A DNA stretch of 64,000 bases, taken from positions 1-64,000 of the forward strand of contig JASCIV010000015.1 of NCBI GenBank assembly GCA_030374735.1. The letters run 5' to 3'. This DNA comes from Gracilaria caudata (lineage: Eukaryota; Rhodophyta; Florideophyceae; Gracilariales; Gracilariaceae). The position numbers and the translations under genes are program-made. Positions 48,504-59,090 of the stretch are shown here, piece after piece. Within the stretch, counting starts at the first letter, position 1, and every line of letters begins with the position of its first letter. The notes below the pieces were generated by a model. That model searched no databases, was not told where the DNA came from, and saw only the letters and a program-made list of their open reading frames with translations.

Positions 48504-49865
48504 CTAGAACAGGTTTGTCACAACCTCTGTGACGGCGTCAATATTCTGTGTAGCGTCAATGCGATGAACCTTACCCTTTGCCTCATAATATTCGATTACT
48601 GGCATTGACGTATTCACAAAAGTATTGAATCTCTTGCGAATACTCTCAATGTTGTCATCAGTACGACCACTCGTCTTTCCTCTTTGCAATAATCGTGTTT
48701 CCATAACCTCCTCTGGACAATCAAAGAAAATCACAAACTCAAAGTCCGACACGTCCTTCTCAAAGGCGCCAGCTTGACCCAATTGACGCGGAAATCCGTC
48801 GATTAAAACGCCCGGGGCATTGCTTCCTTCAATGGCAGCCTTAAGTAAACCGATGGTGATTTCGCCAGGTACAATCTTGCCTTCCTTGATCATGTCTCCA
48901 ATCATCTTGCCCTGCTCCGAGCCGCTAGAAACCTCGTTGCGGAGCAAATCGCCCGCCGAGAAATGGTCAAATCCAAACTTCTCAACAAGCTTGGCGCATT
49001 GCGTACCCTTGCCCGAGCCCGGGCCACCGAGCACAAAGTATACCTTCTTTGCGGGCTTGGCAGCAACAGGCGCGATGCCGGCGGCCTTTAGCAGGTAGTG
49101 ACCGAGCCATTCGACAGCGTTCGGCGGCGTGAGACGGCACATCTCCGTCAGTGCAGTGGTGAGAAGAGGGGTGACATTCTTGGTGAGATACTCCTTGGCA
49201 TCCTGGCCGTTGAACTGCGCAGTTACATGGTATGTAGGGAAGAAAAACGAAATCTCTCGTGACGCGCTCTGCGGAGAATCAGAACCGTGTGTGGCGTTCT
49301 TGCTACCGTCAGTTCCGAATTTGGCACGGATTGACTCTGGCGCTTGTTTGCGAGCTTTCTCAGAATTTGTGGGTCCCATGAGCTCTCGCCAGGACTTGAC
49401 GGCGTATTCCTTTCGGAGCACTAACGCAATGGCTGGGCCTGAGGACATGAAATCAGTTAGGTCGTCAAAGAACGGACGATCCTTGTGTTCTTCGTAAAAC
49501 TGTCCGGCACGCTCTTTGGTGAGATTCACGGTCTTTTTCTCAGCAACGACAAATCCGTTGTGCTTGATAACAGAAATGATGTCATCAGCCCTGCCATAAG
49601 CATCTGGCTTAATAAGCGCCAAAGTGGACTCAACTTCGACAGTCATGATGTGGTCAGACCGAGGCAAAGTTTCTGTCAAATCAATGTGCGGGAACTGCGA
49701 GGCAGACTGCGAAAACAATGCGCCGATCGGAGACTTGGATTGCGAAGGGGATGGAAGAGCAGAAGTCTCTCTGCTACGGCGTGGAGTCGCGGCGCGCGGC
49801 GATGACGGTATGGTGGTGGAACGTATGCCGCGGGTGCGTGTGGGAAGGCGATTGTACCCTCGCAT
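48504..49865 (-). CDS. NDPK - Dpy-30 - adenylate/UMP-CMP kinase fusion
   Basis: The gene encodes 453 residues from the ATG at 49865; a second ATG at 49646 would remove a basic, Ser-rich leader of 73 residues. A nucleoside diphosphate kinase domain (about 75-215) carries the catalytic His193 in NATHGSDS. A Dpy-30-like helical motif (about 223-260; [26 protein letters not shown]) follows. An adenylate or UMP/CMP kinase domain (about 273-453) has the P-loop [24 protein letters not shown] and the short-lid [16 protein letters not shown] plus Dpy-30 is the NME5 arrangement, usually tied to cilia, yet red algae lack cilia. The fusion joins NTP-NDP exchange and NMP phosphorylation in one chain. Confidence 0.88.
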   Translation of the reverse strand: MRGYNRLPTRTRGIRSTTIPSSPRAATPRRSRETSALPSPSQSKSPIGALFSQSASQFPHIDLTETLPRSDHIMTVEVESTLALIKPDAYGRADDIISVIKHNGFVVAEKKTVNLTKERAGQFYEEHKDRPFFDDLTDFMSSGPAIALVLRKEYAVKSWRELMGPTNSEKARKQAPESIRAKFGTDGSKNATHGSDSPQSASREISFFFPTYHVTAQFNGQDAKEYLTKNVTPLLTTALTEMCRLTPPNAVEWLGHYLLKAAGIAPVAAKPAKKVYFVLGGPGSGKGTQCAKLVEKFGFDHFSAGDLLRNEVSSGSEQGKMIGDMIKEGKIVPGEITIGLLKAAIEGSNAPGVLIDGFPRQLGQAGAFEKDVSDFEFVIFFDCPEEVMETRLLQRGKTSGRTDDNIESIRKRFNTFVNTSMPVIEYYEAKGKVHRIDATQNIDAVTEVVTNLF

Positions 49866-50862
49866 AAAAATGTGGCGATTAATGGTGTCAGCACGCGCGC
49901 GGCTCGCTGCACTGTTGTGGCCGTGGGTGATGGTGGCGGCAGCCAACCAAAAGCGCGCTGTGCCGTCGGCGTCAATTGCCGTTGATAGCCGGCGCCTCCC
50001 CAACCAGCGGGCGATCCCGTGATATTGCTCACATCGCGGTTTCTGGTGTGCTTGGGGCTTCGGACACGTTCGCTTTCGAAAGGGAAGGGGCGTGAACTAT
50101 TGTGTCTGTTGGGTGACGATTACCGTTCGTAAATCGGGACGCAGCAGTTTGCATGCAAGAGTGAGTAGCCATCCCAGGGCAACACGTCTTCGCCATGTTG
50201 CGGCAATCCTTAGCTCCCCCTTGAATTTTGGTTGCGACATGGCGTCCGACGTCTGTGTCCGATAAACGACGCTTTCTCAAAGGGGCCGAAAAATCTGTTG
50301 AGTGTGCTGGCGTCGACAAATACGTACAACTGTTGCACAAGGTACGTTATCACAGTCTCGGAGGGGCGCAATCCACCGGGAATGACGATCGATTGTTTTC
50401 AACCATAGAATCCGAAGGAACCTTACTATGGTCCGTTGTCGATTCTTCAAACGTTTCAGCCTTGTCCGACCCAATCCAGTTGCTTTCATGTTTTCCTTGT
50501 ACTAATGTCTCCATTCCAAAGTGCGTGACCTGCCAATTTCTACGAACAGTAAGTGGTTTTGAAAGCATTTGATGACCACTGCTAGCTTTAACGGTACGTT
50601 TTCATATTGCCAACTCAGCAATGGAAGCTACACACCGTCGTGCAAGTACAGTGGTTATGACGACATATGCATACATTACGACTCACTTATGCCATCCGAA
50701 GAAAGGTGCATCACCTTCTTTGTCGATTTTCGAAACATCTGACGCCCGTACAAACCCCAGTCCACCAGAAACACAGTGAAAGCGAAATATCGTAACACAG
50801 GCCAAAAGGTTCTAACCAACGGGTGTTTTGTGTTGTTTACGTTTGTTTTAGGTGGCAAAAAC
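49866..50862. other. intergenic region, no supported gene
   Basis: A frame at 50228-50572 is open but has no ATG and no recognisable similarity. Nothing else is seen. Confidence 0.5.
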
Positions 50863-52137
50863 TCAGGCGCAAACGCTTTCCTCTGTAATAATATCAGTTA
50901 GATCCAAAGCGATTTCATTCACTCGACGAATGCCCCTACTTCCTCCGTACATAGCCATGCTCAAAACACCTTTACTATTAAACCCAACCTTACAATCATA
51001 CGACCGAAGCCACACATTGCGTCCGCCAAACTGAAGAGAGTCTTCGTCGCCAGAGATAAGGTTATCCTTCACCAAAGTGTTCAAAAGCAAGGCCAACCGT
51101 TCCTTAAACTGCGTTTTGGTACCAAATCCGGGAAAGCGAGAAACAGCCATGAGTCGTCGAGGGATATTTACAATTTGCGCAGACTCTGCGTCGGGAAACG
51201 CAGCGAGGAGCGGACTGCTTCCCGTGAGCGTGGTGGGTATTGGAAGCGCAAACTCATACAAAAGAGAGCCATCCTTTAGCGGATGATCACCGTCCACAAG
51301 ACGTAATGCAATGGGACTAACGGCCGAGTACTGTTCCAGCTTTCGCAAGCCGCCTTCAAACGCTTGCTCCGGTAAGGTCGGCATGGCCCATATCAACTCT
51401 TGTTCAAAATATTGCACAGTGTGACGGATTCTGTATTCTTCAAGCGGTGCTTGATAAATGATGCTGTACAAAAAGGTTTTGCGAAGCGTTTTGCGTTGTC
51501 CGCGGTCGGTTTCGGCGTGGGGGGATGGGTATAACCAAAACACATCGGTGAGTTTCGGAAGCGCTTGAGAGACTAATGTGGCAGGGGAGGTGTACCATTC
51601 ATCGACAACTTTAGTGGCCCTTGATGAGGACTGTGAAAAGGTCACGGTGCTTTGTGCAGATACTGACACACGAGGACGCCACGGCAGCGGATAATTGAAG
51701 GACATTGTCCAAGAAAACGTGAGCAGCGCATCAAGCTCCGTACATTGTACCTGATACACCGCAATGGTAGGGTCCACCGCAAACGACAGAAAGTCATCCA
51801 AATAATCCAGCACGCGTCCAATCGAACTCACGTCGAACAAAGAAGTATTCCAACGCACATCCGGATGCAAAAACTGCTCCATGCACGACGCGTCGCATCT
51901 GCGAAACGCCTCGTACAGAGCTGTGACGAATGGATGCAGCGACTGCAACGAGCGCGACGACGGCTTTGACGAGATGGTACGCAACGAGGAGGGTTGACTC
52001 GGCGAGGAGGACGGCGACAGCGACGAGGACTCCGACGCTGTGAAACGCGGGCGTCTGGCTACCACGCGTGACGGTGCGAGCGCTCTCGAAGGCGCGAGCG
52101 AAGCGCCCAGAGGCGCGCTGCAGAACGCAGAGGTCAT
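50863..52137 (-). CDS. DUF2358 plus SOUL-like haem-binding domain protein
   Basis: The gene encodes 424 residues from the first ATG at 52137. A Ser/Arg/Ala/Pro-rich leader of about 70 residues suggests plastid import. Residues about 70-220 resemble DUF2358/NTF2-like proteins (VTALYEAFRRCDASCMEQFL, VRWNTSLFDVSSIGRVLDYL). The C-terminal 180 residues resemble the SOUL family: LLYEFALPIPT, RRLMAVSRFPGFG, ALLLNTLVKDNLI and GIRRVNEIALDL near the end. The same pairing occurs in plant plastid SOUL proteins that bind tetrapyrroles. The SOUL match is only moderate by eye, so haem binding is inferred. Confidence 0.7.
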   Translation of the reverse strand: MTSAFCSAPLGASLAPSRALAPSRVVARRPRFTASESSSLSPSSSPSQPSSLRTISSKPSSRSLQSLHPFVTALYEAFRRCDASCMEQFLHPDVRWNTSLFDVSSIGRVLDYLDDFLSFAVDPTIAVYQVQCTELDALLTFSWTMSFNYPLPWRPRVSVSAQSTVTFSQSSSRATKVVDEWYTSPATLVSQALPKLTDVFWLYPSPHAETDRGQRKTLRKTFLYSIIYQAPLEEYRIRHTVQYFEQELIWAMPTLPEQAFEGGLRKLEQYSAVSPIALRLVDGDHPLKDGSLLYEFALPIPTTLTGSSPLLAAFPDAESAQIVNIPRRLMAVSRFPGFGTKTQFKERLALLLNTLVKDNLISGDEDSLQFGGRNVWLRSYDCKVGFNSKGVLSMAMYGGSRGIRRVNEIALDLTDIITEESVCA

Positions 52138-52551
52138 TTCGGCGGTGGGTGGGCAGAACACGCTGGCGCTTGCAGGTGCGAGCAAGAGAGTGCTCAAAAA
52201 GCTCCGTGGCTCCGCACGAGCGCGAGATCAAGCAAGCAAATTCGCATCGCTCGCATCGCGCATGCTCCCACGCCCGACACGTTCACAACTTGCCACGTGG
52301 CAAAAGGTGAGGCGCCAATGCGCGCGCGCGCCACGTCAGAGCTCGCGAGTAGCAACAAAGAGAAAGACTGCGCGAAGCTGTAGTGTATCTTCGTAGCTAC
52401 CGTCGTACGACTGTGCATGTCTACTAGTAAAAGCGCAAGCTCAAGTCGCTCTTCCCCGCCAGATCCTTCCATGCCACCCGCATGCCATGCAGCAAGCCGC
52501 TCGAAGCGATTCTAACTCCCAAGCTCAAAGTACAACGCCGGAAGCACCAAA
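52138..52551. promoter_or_regulatory. upstream region of the DUF2358/SOUL gene
   Basis: These 414 bases lie between its ATG and the 3' end of the CDCA7-like gene. They contain overlapping open frames on both strands but no recognised gene. Confidence 0.4.
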
Positions 52552-53256
52552 TCACTGCGCATCCCCCAACCGCGCACGTCGCAGCGCCCTGCGCCCATTC
52601 ACGCGCGCATATGTGAAGCACTGCGCCCAGCGCGGACAAGTGCCGCGACAATGCGGACACACCCACGGCGCACCCTCCCTCGCCCCGCGCATAAAGCGCG
52701 CACACCGCCAACACACCGTCTTTCGACACGTGCCGCGCGCCACATTCGCGCACACCCACCGCGCCATCGTCGCGTCGCGCGTGCACAGATGACAGAACGA
52801 GCTCGCCGCGCGCAGCGGCGGTGACGGTAGCAGCGATGACGGGGCGGCGGCGCGCGGCGGTGTGTGCTTGGCCTTTCGGAGCTGCCACAGCTTTTGATCC
52901 AGATACTCGCCGCCTGTGCGCGGCTTCTGACGCGGCGGTGAGTGGCTTTCGTCGCGTGACTCGCTGTTTCGTTTCGCGGGCGGCGCGCGCGGTTGCGACG
53001 CCTGTTCTACGATGGGTGCGTCGCCACCGTCTTCAGCGTCGGCGTCGGCTGAGGCGTCGCGCGCGACGGCGTCATGGTCGACGGCCGCGTGCGACGCGTC
53101 GGCCATGGTGCCGTGCACAGCAGAGAGCGTCACCGCCACCCCCGCTGCCGCTGTTGCCGCCGTTGCCGCCTCAGCCGCTGCAGCCGCGCTGTTGAGTACG
53201 CAGCCGCTTCGTAACGAGCGGCGATGATTAGTGGCGCGCGTGATCCGTTTGAGCAT
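52552..53256 (-). CDS. CDCA7-like zinc-finger protein (zf-4CXXC_R1)
   Basis: The gene encodes 234 residues from an ATG at 53256; an ATG at 53106 (184 residues) is also possible. The C-terminal 80 residues form a Cys-rich domain: CHLC, then CANVARGTCRKTVCWRC, VCPHCRGTCPRWAQC and ending GRR. This spacing matches the zf-4CXXC_R1 domain of CDCA7. In animals and plants CDCA7 recruits the HELLS/DDM1 remodeller to chromatin and supports DNA methylation. The usual terminal CNC-x-x-C block reads CPRWAQC. The N-terminal part is Ala/Asp-rich and disordered. Confidence 0.75.
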   Translation of the reverse strand: MLKRITRATNHRRSLRSGCVLNSAAAAAEAATAATAAAGVAVTLSAVHGTMADASHAAVDHDAVARDASADADAEDGGDAPIVEQASQPRAPPAKRNSESRDESHSPPRQKPRTGGEYLDQKLWQLRKAKHTPPRAAAPSSLLPSPPLRAASSFCHLCTRDATMARWVCANVARGTCRKTVCWRCARFMRGAREGAPWVCPHCRGTCPRWAQCFTYARVNGRRALRRARLGDAQ

Positions 53257-53964
53257 CGTCACGGCGAGCGGTTCACATGGCGCGTGAGACGGTTCGAAGC
53301 GAAAACGGGCGACACGAGCACAGTGCGAAACGAAAACGGGCGAGAAGAGGCATCTCGGGTCACGGCGAGCCGTTCACATGGCGCATGAGATGGTTCGAAA
53401 CGAAAAGGATGCGAAACGAAAACGAGCGCTGAGGGGCAATTCCCGGCCACGGTGCTCGCCAGCGGCTAGCACTCGTCCTAGTACCTTCGCTGTTGTAGCA
53501 CACTCCCGTCGCCGTGGGGACTTCGCCGCGCGTTGTCCTAGCAGCAGCTTGTCGCTCCCAAGTCGCGAGAGGTGACGTGCTCCGCTGCCAAGACAGCTGC
53601 CTGCGCTACGCTCGGGACGAGCGCTCTCAACACACGCGAGCGCTACAGGTGGCACGCACGTGCGGGAATGGCAGGCGGCACAAATGCATGACGTGTGTGT
53701 GCGCTCAATTTGTGCGAGAAAGACAAAAGTGAGGCGCGCCACAGCAGTGCGTCACGCTGCTCAGCTTGCACGTAGAAAATGCATACCCACATCGGAAACA
53801 GTACGGTCCTCTCTTTTTACTGTACACCAATCGATCAAAGCAGTTATTCAACACCTACAGGAAAAAAAAAGATGATAACGGTAAAATAAAAACACGTTCG
53901 CAAGCCCACCTTAACCAACAGCGGCACGGAAATAGAACGACGACTCTGGGGCGCGCGGCGCAGT
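53257..53964. other. CDCA7-like promoter and intergenic region
   Basis: It contains the tandem repeat at 53258-53428. Beyond it only short unsupported open frames are seen up to the 3' end of the membrane-protein gene at 53965. Confidence 0.5.
53258..53428. repeat. 101-base direct repeat upstream of the CDCA7-like gene
   Basis: A unit beginning GTCACGGCGAGC starts at 53258 and again at 53359. Each copy contains GTTCACATGGCGC, a GGTTCGAA word and GCGAAACGAAAACG near its end, with an internal deletion in the second copy. The GCGAAA word (TTTCGC on the gene's strand) resembles an E2F-type site; this is only a suggestion. Confidence 0.8.
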
Positions 53965-54975
53965 TTAGAAAGTTTCGCCATTCCTCTCACGGTCCGCCTG
54001 GTTCACAAAGTATGGTCCGATCGTAACCGTCATGAACACCAGTCCGGCGTGCAGCGCAGTTCCTCCGTCAATTGGCGGTGTCAACCTGAAGGAAAGTTGA
54101 CCAAACTGCACAATGGTGAAGTTCAAGAACGCAATCAAGTAAACAACGGCCGAGCCCATGTAGTAGAACGACGGAACAGAACCGCCAGCCGTGGCAAAGA
54201 ACACGCCCACAAGACCCCAAACCAGCATCAACAGTCCCGCCGTGATGGTCATCGCTGGCAGTCGTCCCACGTTGGGTGGGAACGCGTACGGAGCAGTGAG
54301 ACCGCCGCCCAATTCAGAGCGGAGCAAGATACCGGTGGCTAGTGTCCACAGACCGGCTAGTGCCAAGTTCATGTTCCAGAACACCGCACGCATTTTGTTT
54401 CCGGACTGTTGTTTGAGGAAATCGCGACCGGTTCCGGCGCTGACCAGACGCGCCAAGAACACGAACTGACCACCCTGCAATGCAAGGCAAAAGTTGAAAG
54501 AAGTGAACATGCCACCTACAATGATGAGGAAGCGTAGCTGACCTATACTGAGCGCGTCTGTGCCTTCTGTCAGATCGGCTGCTTGAATGGCCGGCACCAC
54601 GATCACGAATACTATGAACACGTAGTAACCGAAAAGAGTTTGAATGGCCATTACCAACTTGGTTAAGCCCGTACTGTACCAGCGCAGAACGAGAGCCGAG
54701 ATACCCACATAGAAACCGAGTATTCCAAAGAACACCTCAAGCAAACCACCGAGGAAACGGAAGAATGGCACAAGTCTCGAGGCCGCGGTACTGAACAGGT
54801 CGGCACTGGGATCGGACTGAATTACTCGGATTGCTCCCTCATTGATCACTAGCAAGGACCAGATCGTGAGCATGGCAGCCGCTTCGAGGAAAGCCAGCGA
54901 CTTCTTGTTCATCAGCTGCTTGTCGTTGAGCCCTTGCTCAACATCGGGTTGCACGGGGACAGCGGGAGCCTCCAT
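53965..54975 (-). CDS. multispan membrane protein, paralogue 1 (unknown family)
   Basis: The gene encodes 336 residues from an ATG at 54975. About eight hydrophobic spans cover nearly the whole protein after a charged N terminus of about 28 residues. Conserved words shared with the paralogue at 59091-60116 include INEGAIRV, ADLTE, FCLALQGGQFVF.AR, SGNKMRA.FWN and FLNFTIVQ. The loop words GNKMRA and ADLTE may be functional. I do not recognise the family. No signal peptide or soluble domain is present. Confidence 0.8.
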   Translation of the reverse strand: MEAPAVPVQPDVEQGLNDKQLMNKKSLAFLEAAAMLTIWSLLVINEGAIRVIQSDPSADLFSTAASRLVPFFRFLGGLLEVFFGILGFYVGISALVLRWYSTGLTKLVMAIQTLFGYYVFIVFVIVVPAIQAADLTEGTDALSIGQLRFLIIVGGMFTSFNFCLALQGGQFVFLARLVSAGTGRDFLKQQSGNKMRAVFWNMNLALAGLWTLATGILLRSELGGGLTAPYAFPPNVGRLPAMTITAGLLMLVWGLVGVFFATAGGSVPSFYYMGSAVVYLIAFLNFTIVQFGQLSFRLTPPIDGGTALHAGLVFMTVTIGPYFVNQADRERNGETF

Positions 54976-56031
54976 GACAGTCAAGTGCTAGATCTCAACG
55001 GTGGGGATTGAATGGGATGGGGTTTTGGTGGGAGGGGGAGTGGGACTGTTCGGCACGAGGGTGTGTGGAAGGGAGTCATGGACGTGGGAGGGCCGGCGCG
55101 CTGAGCATTTAAATACGGCGAGTGGGAGCGAGGGCACTCAGTCAGCAATAACGCTCGCTGCTGTGACGCGCGTAGAAACAACTCGAAGCGCCAATCGCCC
55201 AGCGGAGCCACTCACAGCGCGCATCGCAGAGAAAAACACGTCACGCGCGCGTGCGCAAATGGCGCCAGCTATGTATGTTTGGGCGGCGAGCAAAACACGC
55301 GCTGAAGGGACGCGTACGTGTGCTGCTGCCGCGGTCACGCGTGCGGGGGGCGCGTTGTGCACGTTTACCGTGAGGCTGAGAGAGTGTGTGTCAGCGGCGC
55401 TGGACCGTCGGACCCAGCGCGACGGAGTGCGTCGGCGACGGGGGCGCAACCTTTTCGACGGTTGGGCGCCGTGGCGCCGCGGACGGTGCCGCGAAAGATG
55501 CGGTGGAGCGCTGCTGGCCGCCCGTTTTCACGGTGTTGACGGCGGCGCGCGGACCGACGCGCCGTCGAGCGGGTGCCGCCGCGCGCGGGGGGGCTCGAGG
55601 AAGAACAAGAGGCATGCATTGACGTTACAGCTGATCGCGGTGGGAGCGGCGTGCTGACGTCACGCAACATTTAATTCCTACTCCCCCTTTGCCCGCACAC
55701 GTCCTGGTGCAGTACGTGCCCACTCGGTGCCCCGTTCGCCTCGGCGCTATCTCCCACGCATCGAGTCGCGAGACGCGCAGCGCATGCCGCTGCGGTTGGG
55801 CCAGCAGTCCGTTTAGCTCCCCTTATACCTTCGTACCGTAAACATGCGCGTCCGGAGAAAACAGCAATTCAATGCGCTCGTGCATGGCATCACCGAAAAC
55901 GCTCAGCGGTTACATCGCAGCCGCATCATCGTCATCGCACACGCATCGCCCCTGTGTCCATCATCATCCGCGAGTGACTTTTACTATGACCCCGCGCAAC
56001 GTTGCACCATTCCCGCATCATGCCTGTCCCA
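54976..56031. other. intergenic region, GC-rich, no supported gene
   Basis: GC-rich frames are open on both strands at about 55001-55657, including a basic Ala/Pro-rich minus-strand stretch starting with ATG at 55615 that looks like a leader but stops after 74 codons. I see no conserved domain. Confidence 0.4.
55108..55115 (-). promoter_or_regulatory. TATA-like element of membrane-protein paralogue 1
   Basis: TATTTAAA on the minus strand lies about 133 bases before the ATG at 54975, in a GC-rich setting where it stands out. Confidence 0.45.
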
Positions 56032-57723
56032 TCACTTGCTTGCTGCCTTTTCTGTTTGATCAGCAGCCTTGTCCGCCGTACGTTGCTGCTCATCATTGTT
56101 ACCCTCAACTTCCTTAAGATCCCCCGATCTGAACCGCTCGGCAACCCTTGCCAGGCTCCCGACTGTCTGATGCACCGCCGAATTGAACATGTCCCCCATC
56201 GCTTCCAGGCGCGACGGCCCGCCCGAGTCCTCGCCCTCCTTACCGTCCTCCTTGGGCCATTCGCTGTTGCCTTCAGCGACTGAATTGTGTCCAGGCCTGA
56301 TCTTGTGCATTGTTTGGGAGATTCCTTCCTTGCCTTGCTCTACAGTGCTGTGCAACATGTCCCCTATCGCGCTCAGTCGAGAAGGCGTACTACCACCTCC
56401 CTCAGCGCCCGCACTTTCAGCGCCCGCACGTTCATCGCCCGCCTTCATCTTCACAGCGGCTTGAGCGATTCCTTCCTTTGTGTGCTCCACAGTTGTGTGC
56501 AGCTTTTCTCGCAAAGCGCTCAGTCCAGATTGCGTTTGCGTGCCAGACGCCGCAGCCTCTGCACTTGCACTTGCAGCTTCATCCTTCACTCCACCTTCGT
56601 CCTTCTCGCCCGCCTTCAACTTCTCCGCAGCCTGAGAGATCCCTTCCTTTGCGTGCTCCACGGTTGTGTGTAGCTTTTCTGATAAAGCACCCAGTCCAGA
56701 TCGCGTTTGCGTGCCAGACGCTGCAGCCGCTGCACTTGCATTTGTAGCTTCGTCCTTCACTCCACCTTCGCCCTTCTCACCCGCCTTCAACTTCTCCGCA
56801 GCCTGAGAGATCCCTTCCTTTGCGTGCTCCACCGTGGTGTGTAACTTGTCTTGCAACCCACTAAATCGAGACGTCTTAGCACTTTCCGCGGCGGCTGCAC
56901 CTGCACTGCCACTTGCATTTGCAGCACCATCACCTACCGAACCATCTCCTGTTTCGTCGGGCCTGATTTTTTCCGCCGCATGCGCGATTCCTTCCCTTGC
57001 GTGCTCCATCCCTGCATATAACTTCCCCTGCATCGTGCTCAGTCGAGACGGAGCAGCAGCAGAAGCTTCATCACCAGCCTGCTCTTCCTCACCAACAGCA
57101 TGCTCTTCGTCACCACTTTTTCCTTCCTCTTTGCCATGAGAGGGGGACAATTTGGAATGCGCAGCGCCTGCTACAGCGGCTGCCACTCCTTTAGCAGCAC
57201 CCACAGTTTTTTCATACACAGTTTCAACCTCACTTGACGCTGCTGCTCCATCGGTCTCCGAAGACGACTTTCCATCAAACGCGGCAGCAAAATATCCTTT
57301 TATCTTTTCTGCATACTGACTGAAAGCAGACTGAGGTTGCGCCACCGGCATTGTACTGAACGTAATAGTGCCCTTTCCATCTAGGATATTCTCCGTCACC
57401 TCTTCTAACTCGGAGCTGCGAAGGTTTTGTAACTCAAGTTGCACATAACCCAGAGACGAAACGCCTGTCTTGGTCGCATCGATGAAAACAAAAGTGAGAT
57501 ATTCCGGCTGTTTGTCGGCAGAAGCACAAAAATCTGAGATGTCGATGACAAACGCTTCATTCCACGCGACGTAGCGAGCTCCATCTATGGCTCGAGTGCG
57601 ATGAAGTTCGGTGCTTATGTCGTTGTCGAGACATGTTATGATGTACGGTTTTGTGCCTCGGAATTTAGTGCCCCCTTTGATGCGAATGAGGAACGAATTT
57701 TGAGATCGGTCGGATGTGCTCAT
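56032..57723 (-). CDS. C2 domain protein with amphipathic tandem repeats
   Basis: The gene encodes 563 residues from the ATG at 57723, which has A-rich sequence before it; an in-frame ATG at 57858 would add 45 residues of non-conserved character. A C2-like beta-sandwich occupies about 8-130 (FLIRIKGGTKFRGTKPYI ... ATKTGVSSLGYVQLELQNL), suggesting lipid or membrane binding. After an acidic, Ala-rich section come about six repeats of about 57 residues, typified by EKLHTTVEHAKEGISQAAEK and a Gly/Glu/Lys-rich linker. The helical repeats resemble LEA or apolipoprotein-like amphipathic helices. A lipid-surface or stress role is inference only. Confidence 0.75.
   Translation of the reverse strand: MSTSDRSQNSFLIRIKGGTKFRGTKPYIITCLDNDISTELHRTRAIDGARYVAWNEAFVIDISDFCASADKQPEYLTFVFIDATKTGVSSLGYVQLELQNLRSSELEEVTENILDGKGTITFSTMPVAQPQSAFSQYAEKIKGYFAAAFDGKSSSETDGAAASSEVETVYEKTVGAAKGVAAAVAGAAHSKLSPSHGKEEGKSGDEEHAVGEEEQAGDEASAAAPSRLSTMQGKLYAGMEHAREGIAHAAEKIRPDETGDGSVGDGAANASGSAGAAAAESAKTSRFSGLQDKLHTTVEHAKEGISQAAEKLKAGEKGEGGVKDEATNASAAAAASGTQTRSGLGALSEKLHTTVEHAKEGISQAAEKLKAGEKDEGGVKDEAASASAEAAASGTQTQSGLSALREKLHTTVEHTKEGIAQAAVKMKAGDERAGAESAGAEGGGSTPSRLSAIGDMLHSTVEQGKEGISQTMHKIRPGHNSVAEGNSEWPKEDGKEGEDSGGPSRLEAMGDMFNSAVHQTVGSLARVAERFRSGDLKEVEGNNDEQQRTADKAADQTEKAASK
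56060..57050 (-). repeat. 171-base tandem repeats inside the C2 protein gene
   Basis: Copies around 56465-56800 are nearly identical, with the word CCTGAGAGAT recurring 171 bases apart (56631 and 56802). The outer copies are more diverged. The period equals 57 codons, so copy number can change without breaking the frame. Confidence 0.85.
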
Positions 57724-59090
57724 TGTGGTTTTTTTGTACTCGCGACGATGACGTAAGAATGTTGGGCAGCTGCATGATTCGCGATTGCTTAAAAGCTGAT
57801 TTGGGAACGAAACCGTTTGATGGCTATGAAAAGGAAGCTGTTTTAGCTGTGAGAACATCGTGAGCTTTCTGGTTTATGTTCCATACAGAACTTGTTAGCA
57901 ACGGCCAGTCTTACAAGATTACAAGAGCTTTAAACGGCGGCCCCGTGAAGGGCCACATACACGCAAATATCATGTGGAGCTACGACTTCATTTCGTGAGC
58001 GGAGCGCTACAATATCTGCGCGAGAGACAACGCTGATCGAGTGTATTTGCTGCACCTCGGGTTGGACCACCGCCTTTTTCGGACATAACCAACAAAAAGT
58101 TTTCAGCACGGTGGGGAGTCAGGTGACACCTCCTACATACAGTGTAGTAAGCGTTTAGATTTGGGCGACACCCCTGCTGAAGGTGCGTTCTGGACGGCAA
58201 TCTCAGCAAGGCGAGGGAGGTAAGTTATCCCAAGGATGTGTACTAACCGATCACAAGACATCAACAGGGATGCAACACTACGCGCTTTTTATAAATGTTT
58301 TCTCTGTTCACTTCTGTATGACCATGCATTAACATGAGCAACTGGGCGATGGCCAAACGTATGAATCACCTATCTAGACCTTGCTAACATCTACTCTCAT
58401 CATGATGGGGTAGCGTTCTAACCAACGGCATGTCTCGAGTTCTGGTGACTTGAATCGTTTGCCAACCAACGGTGAGCTCCAATGTTGACTCACGCACCAT
58501 GTCATGTTCGACTTCTGAAGTGCAACACAATAATCAGCAGCAGCTGACGTCCCGTCAACACGCAAAAGCTGCATCGAGCGAGAGAGGCGCGCGCTTGTGT
58601 TGTGTTTCCTCTCCTCGCCAGTCTCGAGTTGTACTCCTCTCACTCTCAGTAACCGGGCCACCGAAAAGGCTTTCCTACACACTTTCAATGAGTGAGTGCG
58701 TTGGCCATCAGTGCGTTGATCACCATCTTGCATTCGCCACTTGAGGTGAGGTGGAGGAAGTGAACTACATTTCGTATGGCCATAAACTAATGCGCTTGGT
58801 ACACGCACGAAGAATCTATGAATCGTCAAAAATCTGAGCGTGCTTATAGTTATCGGGTAAGATAACATGATGTACTTCTGTAGGACAATGACGTTGGCAC
58901 GTTGTGCATGCGTATCCCATTTTTCTCCAATGTGCCAGCAACAGGGATATTACTCACGCGTCGGGCACCGCGCCCGTCTCGAAACTGAAGCTCGCCATGA
59001 GCAACGTCCGAAAACGCCTCTCCGCCAATCCGTTCGCGTCTAGCTTCTCTTCGAGCCTATCGCTTCTCATTTCGTTCACCGTGTGCAGCC
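57724..59090. other. divergent intergenic region
   Basis: This 1.37-kb region lies between the C2-repeat gene and membrane paralogue 2. Short frames such as 58374-58868 (minus) match nothing known. Confidence 0.5.

Noticed and set aside
50029..50572. Opposed frames of about 100 codons between the NDPK fusion and the SOUL-like gene
   Set aside because: The plus-strand frame has no ATG and neither product shows a motif, repeat or membrane segment.
55001..55657. 218-codon plus-strand frame and a transit-peptide-like minus-strand frame at 55391-55615
   Set aside because: Both are in a GC-rich stretch open on both strands; no conserved domain follows the leader-like sequence and I found no convincing splice sites.
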